A DNA stretch of 64,000 nt, from assembly GCF_000374645.1 (NCBI RefSeq), contig NZ_KB894800.1, positions 168,589 to 232,588 on the forward strand. Reading direction: 5' to 3'. The notes beneath the pieces are model-generated. The model was not told where the DNA came from and did no database searches. It saw only the letters and a program-made list of their open reading frames with translations. The position numbers were made by a program, and so were the translations under genes. Source of the DNA: Arhodomonas aquaeolei DSM 8974. GTDB taxonomy: Bacteria; Pseudomonadota; Gammaproteobacteria; Nitrococcales; Nitrococcaceae. This document shows, in pieces, positions 9,232-18,666 of the stretch (position 1 is the first letter of the stretch; each line of letters begins with the position of its first letter).

Positions 9232-9597
9232 ATGTCAATCAGCACGAGGCTCGCGATTGGTGCCTTTACCCTCCTGCTAGCCGGCGGGGTTCAGGCCGCA
9301 ATCGATAGTAGCCAACCTTCTTTCGACGACGACGCCGCAATGGACCTGAGCGACAGTAACGCAACTGCAGGGGATGCAGCTGGCGAGGCCGACGCGACGA
9401 ACGAGAATAATGATGACACCGCTGATGACCGCGGAGATGACCGCGGAGATGACCGCGGAGATGACCGCGGAGATGACCGCGGAGATGACCGCGGCGATGA
9501 CCGCGGAGATGATCGCGGCGATGACCGCGGCGATGACGGTGGTGACGACCATGGCGGCGGCGACGGCGGCGATGATGGCGGCGATTCGGACGATTGA
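9232..9597 (+). CDS. Secreted Asp-rich repeat protein of unknown function
   Basis: A 121-residue protein. Residues 1-23 form a clear signal peptide ending GGVQA-A. Residues ~24-64 are acidic, and the rest is nine consecutive DDRG tetrapeptides followed by DDGG, DDHG and Gly/Asp. The start is chosen for the GAGGAG ribosome site at 9218-9223; an in-frame ATG upstream lacks both signal peptide and ribosome site. The mature protein should be disordered, strongly acidic and able to bind cations. I do not recognise the family. It lies upstream of, and convergent with, the magnesium transporter gene corA. Confidence 0.7.
   Translation: MSISTRLAIGAFTLLLAGGVQAAIDSSQPSFDDDAAMDLSDSNATAGDAAGEADATNENNDDTADDRGDDRGDDRGDDRGDDRGDDRGDDRGDDRGDDRGDDGGDDHGGGDGGDDGGDSDD
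9424..9531 (+). repeat. Nine tandem 12-bp units encoding DDRG
   Basis: Nine back-to-back copies of GATGACCGCGGA or one-base variants (GCGGCG, GATCGC), starting every 12 bases from 9424. The unit is a multiple of three, so copy-number change would keep the frame. A tenth, diverged unit follows at 9532. Such arrays are prone to slippage. Confidence 0.9.
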
Positions 9598-9623
9598 GGT
9601 CGCCTGATCACTCGCCTTTCATA

Positions 9624-9748
9624 GCCCGTGCACGGCCGCAGGCCGTGCACGGGCCTACCGCACAACTACCCGTCGGACGGTTTCCCGGCCGTAGCGCCTA
9701 TCCTCAGCGGAAACGGCTCGGCAGTCGCACGCCTGCGGCGCACGACCT
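9624..9748. repeat. Pair of REP-like palindromes
   Basis: Element one is a perfect hairpin with arms GCCCGTGCACGGCC (9624-9637) and GGCCGTGCACGGGC (9641-9654) around GCA. Element two (9724-9748) has arms GTCGCACGCC and GGCGCACGAC around TGC. Element two recurs exactly, inverted, at 59376-59400 over 25 bases. The region lies between two convergent genes and could also stop transcription, but no T-tract is present. Nothing else is seen in 9598-9795. Confidence 0.7.
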
Positions 9749-9795
9749 GTCGCTCCACCCGGGCGGGGGCGCCATCATTGGGATTGCCGAGAGAC

Positions 9796-10749
9796 TCAGA
9801 GCCAGCCCTTGCGCTTGAAGTAGAGGTAGGGCGCGACACCGGCGAGCACCATGAGCATGAGCGCGAACGGGTAGCCGAACGTCCAGTCGAGCTCCGGCAT
9901 GACCCGAAAGTTCATGCCGTAGATGCTCGCCACCATGGTCGGCGGCAGGAAGACCACGGCGGCGATCGAGAAGATCTTGATGATCTGGTTCTGCTCGATA
10001 TTGATGAAGCTGATCGCCGCATCCATCAGGAAGTTGACCTTCTCGAACAGGAACTGGTTGTGCGGCAGCAGCGAGTCCACGTCGCGCAGGAGTTCACGCA
10101 CCCATTCGCGGTTCTCGGTATTGAGCCGGCCACGCCGCAGCAGGAAGGTCAGCGCCCGCTGACTGTCCATCAGACACAGCCGGATCTTGCCGTTGATATC
10201 CTCCTGGCGGGTGAGCTCGTCGATCGCCCCCTCCAGGTCGACGTTATCCTCGTCGGCAAGGACCTGCGCGCTCACCCGCTCGAGCTCGGTGTGTACCCGC
10301 TCCAGGCGATCCGCGAGGTTCTCGACCTTGGTCTCGAAGAGCCCGAGCAGCAGCGAGGTCTCGTCCTCGGCGAGGTCCGGCTCGCGACGGGCGCGCAGGC
10401 GCAGCAACCGGAACACCGAGAGGCTGTGCTCATGCAGGGTGAACAGGCGGTGGCCGCTGAGGATGAACGCCACCGTGGTGCTGGTGGGGCGCCCGTCGAT
10501 GTCCTGGAGGAACAGCGAGTGCACATGCAGGCCATCCTGGTCCTCATAGTAGCGGGCGCTGGCCTCGATCTCCTCGACGTCCTCGACGTCGGGGAGATCC
10601 TGGCGGTAGAGCCGCTCGACCTGGGCGCGCTCGCCCTCATCGGGATCGATGAGATCGATCCACATCGCGCGGGAGAGCTCGACGCGGCCCTCGTCGTCCT
10701 CGGGGATGGCACTGAGGATGCCTTCCTGCAGCTCGAATGCATACAGCAT
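9796..10749 (-). CDS. corA: CorA family divalent-cation (Mg2+/Co2+) transporter
   Basis: A 317-residue protein, the normal CorA length. It has a large acidic N-terminal cytoplasmic domain, a long helical region (~130-230), and two C-terminal membrane helices with the diagnostic YGMNF motif between them. The periplasmic loop reads MPELDW, close to the family MPEL, and a basic end KRKGWL follows. It forms a pentameric Mg2+ channel in the inner membrane. It is followed in the same direction by no close partner; a GntR gene lies upstream. Confidence 0.93.
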   Translation of the reverse strand: MLYAFELQEGILSAIPEDDEGRVELSRAMWIDLIDPDEGERAQVERLYRQDLPDVEDVEEIEASARYYEDQDGLHVHSLFLQDIDGRPTSTTVAFILSGHRLFTLHEHSLSVFRLLRLRARREPDLAEDETSLLLGLFETKVENLADRLERVHTELERVSAQVLADEDNVDLEGAIDELTRQEDINGKIRLCLMDSQRALTFLLRRGRLNTENREWVRELLRDVDSLLPHNQFLFEKVNFLMDAAISFINIEQNQIIKIFSIAAVVFLPPTMVASIYGMNFRVMPELDWTFGYPFALMLMVLAGVAPYLYFKRKGWL

Positions 10750-10817
10750 GAAACCTCCGGGAATTCGGCGCCTGGAGCGCGATTGTCCGGCACAGTATAA
10801 GGGCTACGCCGCACGCC

Positions 10818-11570
10818 TCAGCGATCCGCGGCGTAGATCCCCTCGCGCACGAAACGCAGGTGGTTCTCAACGGCGCGAACCGCGGCATCCGGGTCGCGGG
10901 CACGGATCGCCTCGACCAGCGCGCGGTGCTGCTCGCGCAGGTTGACCTCCGCGTCGTGACGAGTGAACAGCGCCTCACGCGCCCGGCGGACGTGCTCGCG
11001 CATCACCGAGAACATGCCCCGCATGACATGCGCCAGCGCCAGATTGTGCGCGCCCTCGGCGACAGCCAGATGAAGGCGGGCGTCCCACTCCGCCGCCAGC
11101 GCGGCATCACCACACTGGTGGGCACGCTCCATGGTCTCGGCGGCCTCCGCCATGCGCTCGATGTCGGCGGGACTGGCGCGCATCGCCGCCAGTCCCGCCG
11201 CCATGGTCTCCAGCCCCTGGCGGAGCTCGAGCACGTCCGCGAGTGCCTTACCGTGACCCTCCATGAGGTGCAGCAGCGGGTCGGTGAGGCTGGGCGCGGT
11301 CACCTCCGCGACTGTGTACCCGGCATTGCGCCGCAACGCCAGTATCTTGCGCGCCTCCAGCTTGAGCAGCGCCTCGCGCAGCGAAGGCCGTGAAACACTC
11401 AGCTGCCGGGCGAGCTCGCGCTCCGCCGGCAGCGCATCGCCGGGGCGCAGCTCGCCTTCGACGATGGAGCGCTCGATCTGCTCGGCGATCGCGTCCGAAA
11501 GCCGGGCGCCGGTGGGCGCCTCGATACTCGAAAAAATGGAAGCCAAACCACCCTCCATTGCACCGGTCAT
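10818..11570 (-). CDS. GntR-family regulator with FCD domain
   Basis: A 250-residue regulator. The N-terminal ~85 residues are a winged helix (LRPGDALPAERELARQLSVS) and the C-terminal ~150 residues are an FCD ligand domain with the DARLH motif seen in metal-containing members. This is the FadR/LldR/PdhR group, which senses small organic acids. No metabolic operon is adjacent, so its target is unknown; corA lies 68 bases downstream in the same direction. A more distal start would shorten the disordered leader only. Confidence 0.87.
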   Translation of the reverse strand: MTGAMEGGLASIFSSIEAPTGARLSDAIAEQIERSIVEGELRPGDALPAERELARQLSVSRPSLREALLKLEARKILALRRNAGYTVAEVTAPSLTDPLLHLMEGHGKALADVLELRQGLETMAAGLAAMRASPADIERMAEAAETMERAHQCGDAALAAEWDARLHLAVAEGAHNLALAHVMRGMFSVMREHVRRAREALFTRHDAEVNLREQHRALVEAIRARDPDAAVRAVENHLRFVREGIYAADR

Positions 11571-11690
11571 CCGGCGGTCATCATAGCGTTAAAGCGTGAA
11601 TGGCGGACAGGGGACCGTTCGCAGGGACGTCGTGCGGCTGTCGTGGCTGTTACACTGGGTACACCGGAACGAGGGACCCAAGCACCACGA

Positions 11691-11990
11691 ATGAGCACGG
11701 CAGAAACGCCTTATGAAAAGGCCGCCGCCCAGGCGGTGGACCTCGGCAACCAGCTCGCCGACGCGGACCAGGAGGCGGATCTCTGGGATCTCGCCGACGG
11801 CCTGCTCGCCGGCGCGATTCAGTACTGGTTTTACGCCCGCCAGCCCTGCGGCGACCCCCAGTGCGAGGAATGCAGCCCGCTGTGTACGGCGGACCTGCGC
11901 CTGCAGGAGCTGCTCCGGATAGTTGAGGAGATGGCCCGCAGCAGCGAGTACTTCCACGCCCCCACCGACTTCGATGCCGGCCGCGCCTGA
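11691..11990 (+). CDS. Small cysteine-cluster protein of unknown function
   Basis: A 99-residue soluble protein with two predicted helical parts flanking CGDPQCEECSPLC, four cysteines in 13 residues, which suggests a metal site or redox function. The ATG at 11691 is preferred over an upstream GTG/ATG reading because it follows GAGGGA. It lies between a GntR gene and the EEP hydrolase gene, which begins 34 bases later on the same strand. I do not recognise the family. Confidence 0.6.
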   Translation: MSTAETPYEKAAAQAVDLGNQLADADQEADLWDLADGLLAGAIQYWFYARQPCGDPQCEECSPLCTADLRLQELLRIVEEMARSSEYFHAPTDFDAGRA

Positions 11991-12023
11991 CCGGGCCGCG
12001 GTGGCCGTGGGGCCGCCGAACGA

Positions 12024-13103
12024 ATGCGGCTGCGCATCGTCACCTTCAACGCCGCGCTGAGCCGGCGGACACCCGGGGGCCTCGACGCGGATCTGGCCGC
12101 GGGCGACGCCCAGGCACTGGCCGTCGCCCGCATCCTGCGCCGCCTCCAGCCCGACGTGCTGCTCCTCAACGAGCTCGACTACACGCCCTGTGGCACCGCC
12201 CTGGTGCGCTTGCGCCGGGACTACCTAGCCGGCTCCGGCGTACCGGAACCGCCGCTGGTGTTACCCCACGCCTTCACGGCAGCGGTGAACACCGGCATCC
12301 CCTCCGGTCTGGACCTGGACCGCGACGGACGCCGCGACGGCCCGGCGGACGCACTAGGCTTCGGCGCATTCCCCGGCCAGTACGGGATGGCGCTGCTCTC
12401 CCGCCACCCGATCGCGACCGGCGCACGCACGCTGCGACGCCTGCTCTGGCGCGACGTACCGGGGGCATACCTCCCGCGGGATCCGGATTCCGGCCGGTCC
12501 TGGTACACGCCCGCCGCACTCGCGCGGCTGCCGCTGTCCTCCAAGAGCCACTGGGACATACCCGTCGACGTCGGCGGCCACCGGTTGCGCCTGCTCGCGA
12601 GCCACCCGACGCCCCCGGCCTTCGACGGTCCGGAGCGCCGCAACCACTGCCGTAACCACGACGAGCTGCGCCTGTGGCGGGACTACCTCGACGGTGCCGA
12701 CTACATCGTCGACGACCGGGGCGACCCCGGTGGCCGGCCCGACCACGCGCCGGTTGTGCTGCTCGGGGACCTCAATGCGGATCCGCATGACGGCAACGGC
12801 GACGCGGCGATGATCGATGCCCTGCGCCACCACCCGACCCTGCAGGATCCGGCGCCCCGCAGCACCGGCGGCGCGGCTCGCACTGCACAGGCTAAGGGCG
12901 ATCCAGCGCTGCACACCCTCGCCTCCGGCGGCTTCGGGCTGCGCGTGGACTACTGCCTGCCGGACCGGCGGCTGACGGTGCGGGACACCGGCGTGCACTG
13001 GCCGGCGCCAGGGGCGCCCGGCCACGAGCTGGTGGGCGATGGCCGCCGGGTGGTGAGCTCGGACCACCGCGCGGTGTGGCTGGACGTGGACTGGCCGCCG
13101 TGA
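12024..13103 (+). CDS. Endonuclease/exonuclease/phosphatase family protein
   Basis: A 359-residue protein of the EEP fold. Landmarks are RIVTFNAA at the N-terminus, LLNELDY (metal-binding Glu), VVLLGDLNADP and the C-terminal SSDHRAVWLDV with the catalytic Asp-His pair. No signal peptide is evident. Such proteins cleave phosphodiester bonds in nucleic acids or lipids; the substrate is not predictable. It converges with ilvA across a hairpin at 13126-13144. Confidence 0.83.
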   Translation: MRLRIVTFNAALSRRTPGGLDADLAAGDAQALAVARILRRLQPDVLLLNELDYTPCGTALVRLRRDYLAGSGVPEPPLVLPHAFTAAVNTGIPSGLDLDRDGRRDGPADALGFGAFPGQYGMALLSRHPIATGARTLRRLLWRDVPGAYLPRDPDSGRSWYTPAALARLPLSSKSHWDIPVDVGGHRLRLLASHPTPPAFDGPERRNHCRNHDELRLWRDYLDGADYIVDDRGDPGGRPDHAPVVLLGDLNADPHDGNGDAAMIDALRHHPTLQDPAPRSTGGAARTAQAKGDPALHTLASGGFGLRVDYCLPDRRLTVRDTGVHWPAPGAPGHELVGDGRRVVSSDHRAVWLDVDWPP

Positions 13104-13125
13104 GTGGGGCCGGCGCGCGGGACGA

Positions 13126-13144
13126 CCGGCGGGCACCCCGCCGG
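13126..13144. terminator. Hairpin between convergent EEP and ilvA genes
   Basis: CCGGCGGG and CCCGCCGG form an 8-bp stem around CAC. There is no T-tract in either direction, so efficiency as an intrinsic terminator is uncertain. Confidence 0.4.
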
Positions 13145-13178
13145 CGTCACGAGCGGGACCGCACCCCATTCCGGGACT

Positions 13179-14690
13179 TCAGCTGAGGAACAGCCGGTAG
13201 CCCGGATTCCCGCTCTCGTCCCGGTAGGGATAGCCGAGCTTGTCCAGGCTCTCGCGGAAGCGCTCGCGCTGGGCCTCCGGCACCTGGATGCCCACCAGCA
13301 CGCGGCCGTAATCGGCACCGTGGTTGCGGTAGTGGAACATGGAGATGTTCCAGCGCTTGCCGAGCCGGCGCAGGAACTTCAGCAGTGCTCCCGGGCGCTC
13401 CGGAAACTCGAAGTGGTAGAGGATCTCGTCGGTGACGTTCTTGCCGCGACCGCCGACCATGTGGCGCAGGTGGACCTTGGCCATCTCGTCGTCGGTGAGG
13501 TCGAGGACGTCGTAGCCCTGCTCGCGCAGGTCCCCGAGGACCGCGTCGCGCTCGGCCTGGCCGTCATTGAGGCCGATCCCCGCGAACACGTGGGCGTTGT
13601 CCGCATCGGCATAGCGGTAGCTGAACTCCGTGACCGCGCGGTTGCCGATGGTCTCGCAGAACTCGCGGAAGCTGCCCGGCCGCTCCGGGATGGTCACCGC
13701 GAAGACCGCCTCGCGGTGCTCGCCCACCTCGGCGCGCTCGGCGACGTGAGAGAGGCGGCTGAAGTTCATGTTGGCACCGGAGTTCACCGCCACCAGGGTC
13801 TGGTCCTCGATGCCATGCTCGGCGACGTACTTCTTGAGCCCCGCGACGCCCAGGGCCCCGGCGGGCTCCATCACCGAGCGGGTGTCGTCGAAGATGTCCT
13901 TGATCGCGGCGCAGACCTCGTCGGTGGAGACCAGCACGCAGTCGTCGACGAACTCCTTCGCGACCTCGAACGGGTGCTCGCCGATCTGGCGCACCGCCAC
14001 GCCGTCGACGAAGATCCCGACCTCCTCCAGGGTGACGCGCTGGCCGGCACGCATGGCGTGATGCAGCGTGGGCGCGTCTTCCGGCTCGACGGCGATCACC
14101 TTGACGTCCGGGCGGAGCTGCTTGACGTAGGCGGCGATCCCGGCGATCAGCCCGCCGCCGCCCACCGGCACGAAGATCGCGTCCAGGGGCCGGGGGTGCT
14201 GGGAGAGGATCTCCATACCGCAGGTCCCCTGGCCGGCGATCACCTGCGGATCGTCGAAGGGCGGGATGTAGGTCATGCCGCGCTCGGCCACGAGCTTGTC
14301 CGCGTGGGCCTTGGCCTCGTCGAAGCCGTCGCCGTGGAGGACCACGCGGCCGCCGAGATTGCGCACCGCGTTGACCTTGATACCCGGCGTGGTGCGCGGC
14401 ATCACGATGGTGGCCTTGATGCCCAGGCGCTGCGCCGACAGCGCCACGCCCTGGGCATGATTGCCCGCAGAGGCGCAGATCACACCACGTTCGAGATCCT
14501 CCGCCGAGAGCTGGGCGATCTTGTTGTAGGCGCCACGAATCTTGAACGAGAAGACGGGCTGGAGATCCTCGCGCTTGAGGAAGACCCGGTTACCAAGCCG
14601 TTTGGAGAGGTTCGCCGCCTCGTCGAGCGGCGTCTGGCGGGCGACGTCGTAGACGCTCGCGGTGAGGATCTGCTGCAGGTATGCCTTCAT
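13179..14690 (-). CDS. ilvA: Threonine ammonia-lyase, biosynthetic
   Basis: A 503-residue enzyme with the IlvA layout: a PLP catalytic domain (~1-320) with lysine in [15 protein letters not shown] and [10 protein letters not shown], then two ACT-like regulatory domains (~325-500) with [13 protein letters not shown] and [13 protein letters not shown]. It deaminates threonine to 2-oxobutyrate, the first step to isoleucine, and isoleucine inhibits the family. The ATG at 14690 is chosen; a TTG ten codons earlier overlaps an AAGGAG sequence, which lies 15 bases before the ATG. It is divergent from rpiA, a common gammaproteobacterial pairing. Confidence 0.93.
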   Translation of the reverse strand: MKAYLQQILTASVYDVARQTPLDEAANLSKRLGNRVFLKREDLQPVFSFKIRGAYNKIAQLSAEDLERGVICASAGNHAQGVALSAQRLGIKATIVMPRTTPGIKVNAVRNLGGRVVLHGDGFDEAKAHADKLVAERGMTYIPPFDDPQVIAGQGTCGMEILSQHPRPLDAIFVPVGGGGLIAGIAAYVKQLRPDVKVIAVEPEDAPTLHHAMRAGQRVTLEEVGIFVDGVAVRQIGEHPFEVAKEFVDDCVLVSTDEVCAAIKDIFDDTRSVMEPAGALGVAGLKKYVAEHGIEDQTLVAVNSGANMNFSRLSHVAERAEVGEHREAVFAVTIPERPGSFREFCETIGNRAVTEFSYRYADADNAHVFAGIGLNDGQAERDAVLGDLREQGYDVLDLTDDEMAKVHLRHMVGGRGKNVTDEILYHFEFPERPGALLKFLRRLGKRWNISMFHYRNHGADYGRVLVGIQVPEAQRERFRESLDKLGYPYRDESGNPGYRLFLS

Positions 14691-14825
14691 TCCGGGCCCG
14701 TGACGCTCCTTGAAAGTCAAGTGCTACAGTCTACAGCGCGCCCGTGGGACGAGGCCAGACGAAGGCTTTGCCACCGCCGGAGCGGGGGCTATCATGCCGG
14801 GACAACGCAATCACCGGAGACGGCC

Positions 14826-15485
14826 ATGGACCCGGACGAGCTCAAGGCACAGGCGGCCCGCGCCGCGATTTCCTATGTCCCCGAGGGCAGTATCGTCGGT
14901 GTCGGCACCGGCTCGACGGTCAACCACTTCATCGACGGGCTCGCCGGGATCGGCGGACGTATCAGGGGCGCGGTATCGAGCTCGGATGCCAGCACCGAGC
15001 GGCTGCGCGCGGCGGGTATCGACGTCCGGGAGCTCAACGACGTCGATGACCTGCCGGTCTACGTCGACGGCGCCGACGAGATCAACCGCCACCTGCAGAT
15101 GATCAAGGGCGGCGGCGGCGCCCTCACCCGTGAAAAGATCGTCGCCGCGGTGGCGAAGCAGTTCGTGTGCATCGCCGACGCCTCCAAGCGCGTGGACATG
15201 CTCGGCGGATTCCCCGTGCCGGTGGAGGTCATCCCCATGGCGCGCAGCTATGTCGCCCGGGAGCTCGTGGGCCTCGGCGGCCAGCCGGAGCTTCGGCGCG
15301 GCTTCACCACCGACAACGGCAACGTCATCCTCGACGTGCACAACCTCACCATCACCAAGCCGATCGAGATGGAGCGCACCATCAACAACATCGCCGGGGT
15401 GGTAACCGTGGGGATCTTTGCCCAGCGCCGGGCCGATGTGCTGCTGCTCGCCACCGATAACGGCGTCGAGACCATTACCGCCTGA
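14826..15485 (+). CDS. rpiA: Ribose-5-phosphate isomerase A
   Basis: A 219-residue enzyme, the same length as the E. coli protein. Motifs are [33 protein letters not shown] and [11 protein letters not shown]. It interconverts ribose-5-phosphate and ribulose-5-phosphate in the pentose phosphate pathway. It is divergent from ilvA and followed after 10 bases by a DUF2905 gene. Confidence 0.96.
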   Translation: MDPDELKAQAARAAISYVPEGSIVGVGTGSTVNHFIDGLAGIGGRIRGAVSSSDASTERLRAAGIDVRELNDVDDLPVYVDGADEINRHLQMIKGGGGALTREKIVAAVAKQFVCIADASKRVDMLGGFPVPVEVIPMARSYVARELVGLGGQPELRRGFTTDNGNVILDVHNLTITKPIEMERTINNIAGVVTVGIFAQRRADVLLLATDNGVETITA

Positions 15486-15495
15486 ACGCGGAGGG

Positions 15496-15702
15496 ATGAC
15501 GGTGCAGCGCCTGCTGATCGGACTCGGGATCGCGCTGCTGGTGCTCGGGCTGGTCTGGCCGTGGCTTAGCCGCCTGGGGCTGGGGCGGCTGCCCGGCGAT
15601 ATCCTCGTGCGCCGGGAGGGATTCACGTTCTACTTCCCCGTCACCACGTCGATCCTGGTGAGCGTGGTGGTCAGCATCCTCGTCTGGCTGTTCCGGCGCT
15701 AG
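15496..15702 (+). CDS. DUF2905 family small membrane protein
   Basis: A 68-residue protein with two membrane helices separated by LGRLPGDILVRREGFTFYFP, the DUF2905 signature. The ATG follows a GGAGGG ribosome site. Function is unknown. It is probably cotranscribed with rpiA and ends 22 bases before the convergent moeA. Confidence 0.85.
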   Translation: MTVQRLLIGLGIALLVLGLVWPWLSRLGLGRLPGDILVRREGFTFYFPVTTSILVSVVVSILVWLFRR

Positions 15703-15723
15703 CAGCGCGGTGTCAGCGGGCCG

Positions 15724-16950
15724 CTACGCACCGCCGTCGATGGGCAGCCACTGGACGATCCGCCCCGCAGGCACCGCGGTCTCCCCCGCGGGCACGTGCA
15801 CTATCGCGTCCGCCACGCAGAGGTTGCTCAGCATGTGCGAGGCCTGGTGGGTCGCGGGCGTGACCGTGACCCGGGCCGCCTCGTCCATGCCCCGGCTGAC
15901 GCGCACCCAGCAGGCCCGGGCGCTGTCCCCGGGGAGCTCGGCGGCGGTGACCGCCGGGCGCCAGCGCGGACCGGGATCGCTCATGCCCTGGGCGACGTCC
16001 AGCATCCGGCGCAGGTAGACCGCGGCGCCGACCAGGGTCGCGGCCGGATTACCCGGCAGGCCGAGCAGCGGCACGCCGGCGGCATTCACGCCCAGGAACA
16101 AAGGCTTGCCGGGCTTCTGCCGGACCCGCCAGAAGACCTCCTCGACACCGAGCCCCCGCGCCGTCGGGATGACCAGGTCGTGCTCACCGACCGACACCCC
16201 CCCGGTGCTCACCACGATGTCACCGGTCTCCAGGGCCTCGGCCATCGCCTCGCGCACGGCCCCGGCATCATCGTGGACGTAGCGCACGACGACATCCACC
16301 ACCCCGCGCTCGGCGAGCCAGCCGGCGAGCATCGGGCCGTTGGCGTCGGGGACCGCGCCGGCAGGCAGGTCCGCCCCGGCGGGCACCACCTCGTCGCCGG
16401 TGACGAGCACGCGCACCCGCGGTGCCCGGCGCACCGCCACGCGGTCGATGCCAGCGGCGGCCAGGGCGGCGACGCGGGCGGCGCTGAGGCGTTCGCCGGC
16501 GGCGAGCAGCGGCGTGCCGCGGGGCAGCTCCTCACCGCGGGCGCGGACGTTATTGCCCGCGGCCACCGGCCCGGTGAATACCGCCTCGCCGCCGGCGGCC
16601 TCGACGATCTCCTGGCGGACGATGGCATCCGCCCCCTCCGGCACGAGCCCACCGGTGAAGATGCGCATGCACTGACCCGGCGACAGCCGCGGTGTCCCGG
16701 CCTGCACCGCGGCAGCGACCTCTCCGGCCAGGGGCAGCCGCACCGGATCCCGCTCCGTGGCCGCCGCCAGGTCGGCGGCCCGCACGGCGTAACCGTCCAT
16801 CGCGCTCTGGGTGAACGGCGGGAGCATCAACGCGCTGGCGACGTCCTCCGCGAGCACCGTGCCGCGGGCATCGGACACCGCCACGGTCTCCACCGGCATC
16901 GCCGGCATGGTCCGCGTGCAGGCGGCGAGGGCCTCCTCGATCGGGATCAC
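15724..16950 (-). CDS. moeA: Molybdopterin molybdenumtransferase
   Basis: A 408-residue MoeA. Visible motifs are QSAMDGYAVRAADL, RIFTGGLVPEGADAIVRQE and VSTGGVSVGEHD in the MPT-binding domain, and GLPGNPAA near the C-terminal domain. It inserts molybdenum into adenylylated molybdopterin. Its ATG overlaps the moaE stop by four bases (ATGA). It is the last gene of a moaA-moaD-moaE-moeA operon. Confidence 0.95.
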   Translation of the reverse strand: MIPIEEALAACTRTMPAMPVETVAVSDARGTVLAEDVASALMLPPFTQSAMDGYAVRAADLAAATERDPVRLPLAGEVAAAVQAGTPRLSPGQCMRIFTGGLVPEGADAIVRQEIVEAAGGEAVFTGPVAAGNNVRARGEELPRGTPLLAAGERLSAARVAALAAAGIDRVAVRRAPRVRVLVTGDEVVPAGADLPAGAVPDANGPMLAGWLAERGVVDVVVRYVHDDAGAVREAMAEALETGDIVVSTGGVSVGEHDLVIPTARGLGVEEVFWRVRQKPGKPLFLGVNAAGVPLLGLPGNPAATLVGAAVYLRRMLDVAQGMSDPGPRWRPAVTAAELPGDSARACWVRVSRGMDEAARVTVTPATHQASHMLSNLCVADAIVHVPAGETAVPAGRIVQWLPIDGGA

Positions 16951-17396
16951 TGCGAACCTCCCTTGTCCTCCGCGCGCCCGCCGAGGCTGGTGCCGTCCTG
17001 CCAGGCGGCACCGCCGTCGTCGAAGAAGTCGTGCTTCCAGATCGGCACGCGTTGCTTGAGGGTGTCTATGGCGTAGCGCGCGGCGTCGAAGGCGTCGCCG
17101 CGATGCGGGGCGCGCACGACGACGATCACGCTCGCCTCACCGATCTCCAGCCGGCCGGTGCGGTGGACGATCCGGCAGACCGGCACGCCGAAGCGTTCCC
17201 GGGTCTCGGCCTCGAGGTCGGCCAGCTCCCGGCGCGCCAGCGGGGCGTAGGCGGTGTATTCCATCGCGCTCACGCCACGGCCGTCGTGATGGTCGCGCAC
17301 CACGCCCTCGAAGACCACGAGGGCGCCGCAGCGCGGGTCGTCGGTCTCGGCGAGTACGTCGGCGAGGGACAGGGGCTCCTCGGTCAGATGGGTCAT
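16947..17396 (-). CDS. moaE: Molybdopterin synthase catalytic subunit
   Basis: A 149-residue MoaE with GALVVFEGVVRDHHDG, MEYTAYAPLARREL, RIVHRTGRLEIGEASVIV and the catalytic-lysine region PIWKHDF. It combines with MoaD to put the dithiolene sulfurs into precursor Z. The gene begins four bases after moaD and overlaps moeA. Confidence 0.95.
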   Translation of the reverse strand: MTHLTEEPLSLADVLAETDDPRCGALVVFEGVVRDHHDGRGVSAMEYTAYAPLARRELADLEAETRERFGVPVCRIVHRTGRLEIGEASVIVVVRAPHRGDAFDAARYAIDTLKQRVPIWKHDFFDDGGAAWQDGTSLGGRAEDKGGSQ

Positions 17397-17400
17397 CGCC

Positions 17401-17640
17401 TCAGCCCCCGCTCACCGGTGGCAGCAGCGCCAGCCGCTCGTTGCCCTCCAGCACCGTCGCCCGCGGCACCAGCGTGTCTCCGACGGCGCAGGCAACCCGG
17501 GCCAGGTGGGGGGCCAGCTCGGGGACCTCCGCCCCGAGACGCTCCAGCACGTCCGCCACCCGTTCGCCGGGTGCCACGCCCAGCTCCATCCGCTCCCGGC
17601 CGGCGGCCTCCGAGAGGACGCCGTGCAGCTCCAGCTCCAT
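17401..17640 (-). CDS. moaD: Molybdopterin synthase sulfur-carrier subunit
   Basis: A 79-residue ubiquitin-like protein ending in the obligatory Gly-Gly (PPVSGG), which is thiocarboxylated to donate sulfur. It lies six bases after moaA and four before moaE. Confidence 0.94.
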   Translation of the reverse strand: MELELHGVLSEAAGRERMELGVAPGERVADVLERLGAEVPELAPHLARVACAVGDTLVPRATVLEGNERLALLPPVSGG

Positions 17641-17646
17641 GCCGCA

Positions 17647-18666
17647 CTATCCTCCCAGGCCGTGCATCGTGATCGCACGCTGGACGTAGCCCGCGCTCTC
17701 GGCGAAGCCCTTGCCCTTGCGCCAGACCGCACCGCGGATGACATGCTCGAGGTCATCGTCACTGGCACCGTCGCGCAGCGGGGTCTTGAGGTCGGTGTTC
17801 ATCGGCGAGAACAGGCAGGGGTAGATCTCGCCGGTCGCGGTCACGCGGACCCGGTCACACGTGGCGCAGAACGGGTTGGAGACCGTGGAGATCACGCCCA
17901 GGCTGTACGCCCCGTCCACGCGGTAGTAGGTCGCCGGCTCGCGGGTGCGTGGCGTCGCCTCCACCGAGTGGCGCTCGGCGAGCCGGTCGATGATCTCGCG
18001 CTCCGGCACCACGCGCTGGGGCTGCCAGCCGCCCCGGGCGTCCAGCGGCATGAACTCGATGAACCGCAGCGGCACGCCCTCGCCCATCGCCCACTCGGTG
18101 AGCGGCACGATGTCGTCCTCGTTGTCGCCGCGGATCACCACCGCGTTGAGCTTCATGCCCAGGCCGGCGTTCCGCGCGGCACGGATACCCGCCAGCACCG
18201 TGTCCAGCTCGCCGCCGCCGGTCATGCGCCGGAAGCGCTCCGGGTCGATGGAGTCGATGCTGATATTGATGTCGTCCAGCCCGGCGGCCGCCAGGTCCGC
18301 GGCATGGCGGCGCAGCGGCACGCCGTTGCTCGTCATCGAGATGCGCTCCAGGCCGAGCTCGCGCAACCCGTTGAGCTGTCCGACAAAGCCGGAGACGCCG
18401 CGGCGCATCAGCGGCTCGCCACCGGTGAGGCGGATGCGGTCGATGCCCAGCCGGGTGATGAACACCCGCGACACCCGCTCGAACTCCTCGAACGACAGCA
18501 GCTGCTCCCGCGGCAGCCACTCCGGGTCCTCCGGCATGCAGTAGTGGCAGCGGAAATTGCAGCGATCGGTGAGCGAGAGACGCAGCTTGTGCTTGCTCCG
18601 CTCGAAACGGTCCACCAGCGGGCCGGTCGCCGGCGGAAAGCCCTGTGGGGTGACCAGCTCGGACAT
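17647..18666 (-). CDS. moaA: GTP 3',8-cyclase (radical SAM)
   Basis: A 339-residue radical-SAM enzyme making the first molybdopterin intermediate from GTP. The N-terminal cluster motif is CNFRCHYC, the second cluster is in FCATCDRVRVTATGEIYPC, and the protein ends in Gly-Gly as required. The ATG at 18666 follows GGGGAAAG; an ATG 11 codons upstream lacks a ribosome site. It is first in the moa/moe operon. moaC is not in this window; a moaB homologue is at 34409-34945. Confidence 0.94.
   Translation of the reverse strand: MSELVTPQGFPPATGPLVDRFERSKHKLRLSLTDRCNFRCHYCMPEDPEWLPREQLLSFEEFERVSRVFITRLGIDRIRLTGGEPLMRRGVSGFVGQLNGLRELGLERISMTSNGVPLRRHAADLAAAGLDDINISIDSIDPERFRRMTGGGELDTVLAGIRAARNAGLGMKLNAVVIRGDNEDDIVPLTEWAMGEGVPLRFIEFMPLDARGGWQPQRVVPEREIIDRLAERHSVEATPRTREPATYYRVDGAYSLGVISTVSNPFCATCDRVRVTATGEIYPCLFSPMNTDLKTPLRDGASDDDLEHVIRGAVWRKGKGFAESAGYVQRAITMHGLGG

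Noticed and set aside
9424-9531. Short tandem array as a CRISPR
   Set aside because: Units are 12 bases, contiguous, without spacers, and lie in a coding frame.
13104-14825. Long plus-strand open frame before rpiA
   Set aside because: It is opposite ilvA on the other strand. Only the part from the ATG at 14826 matches a protein family.
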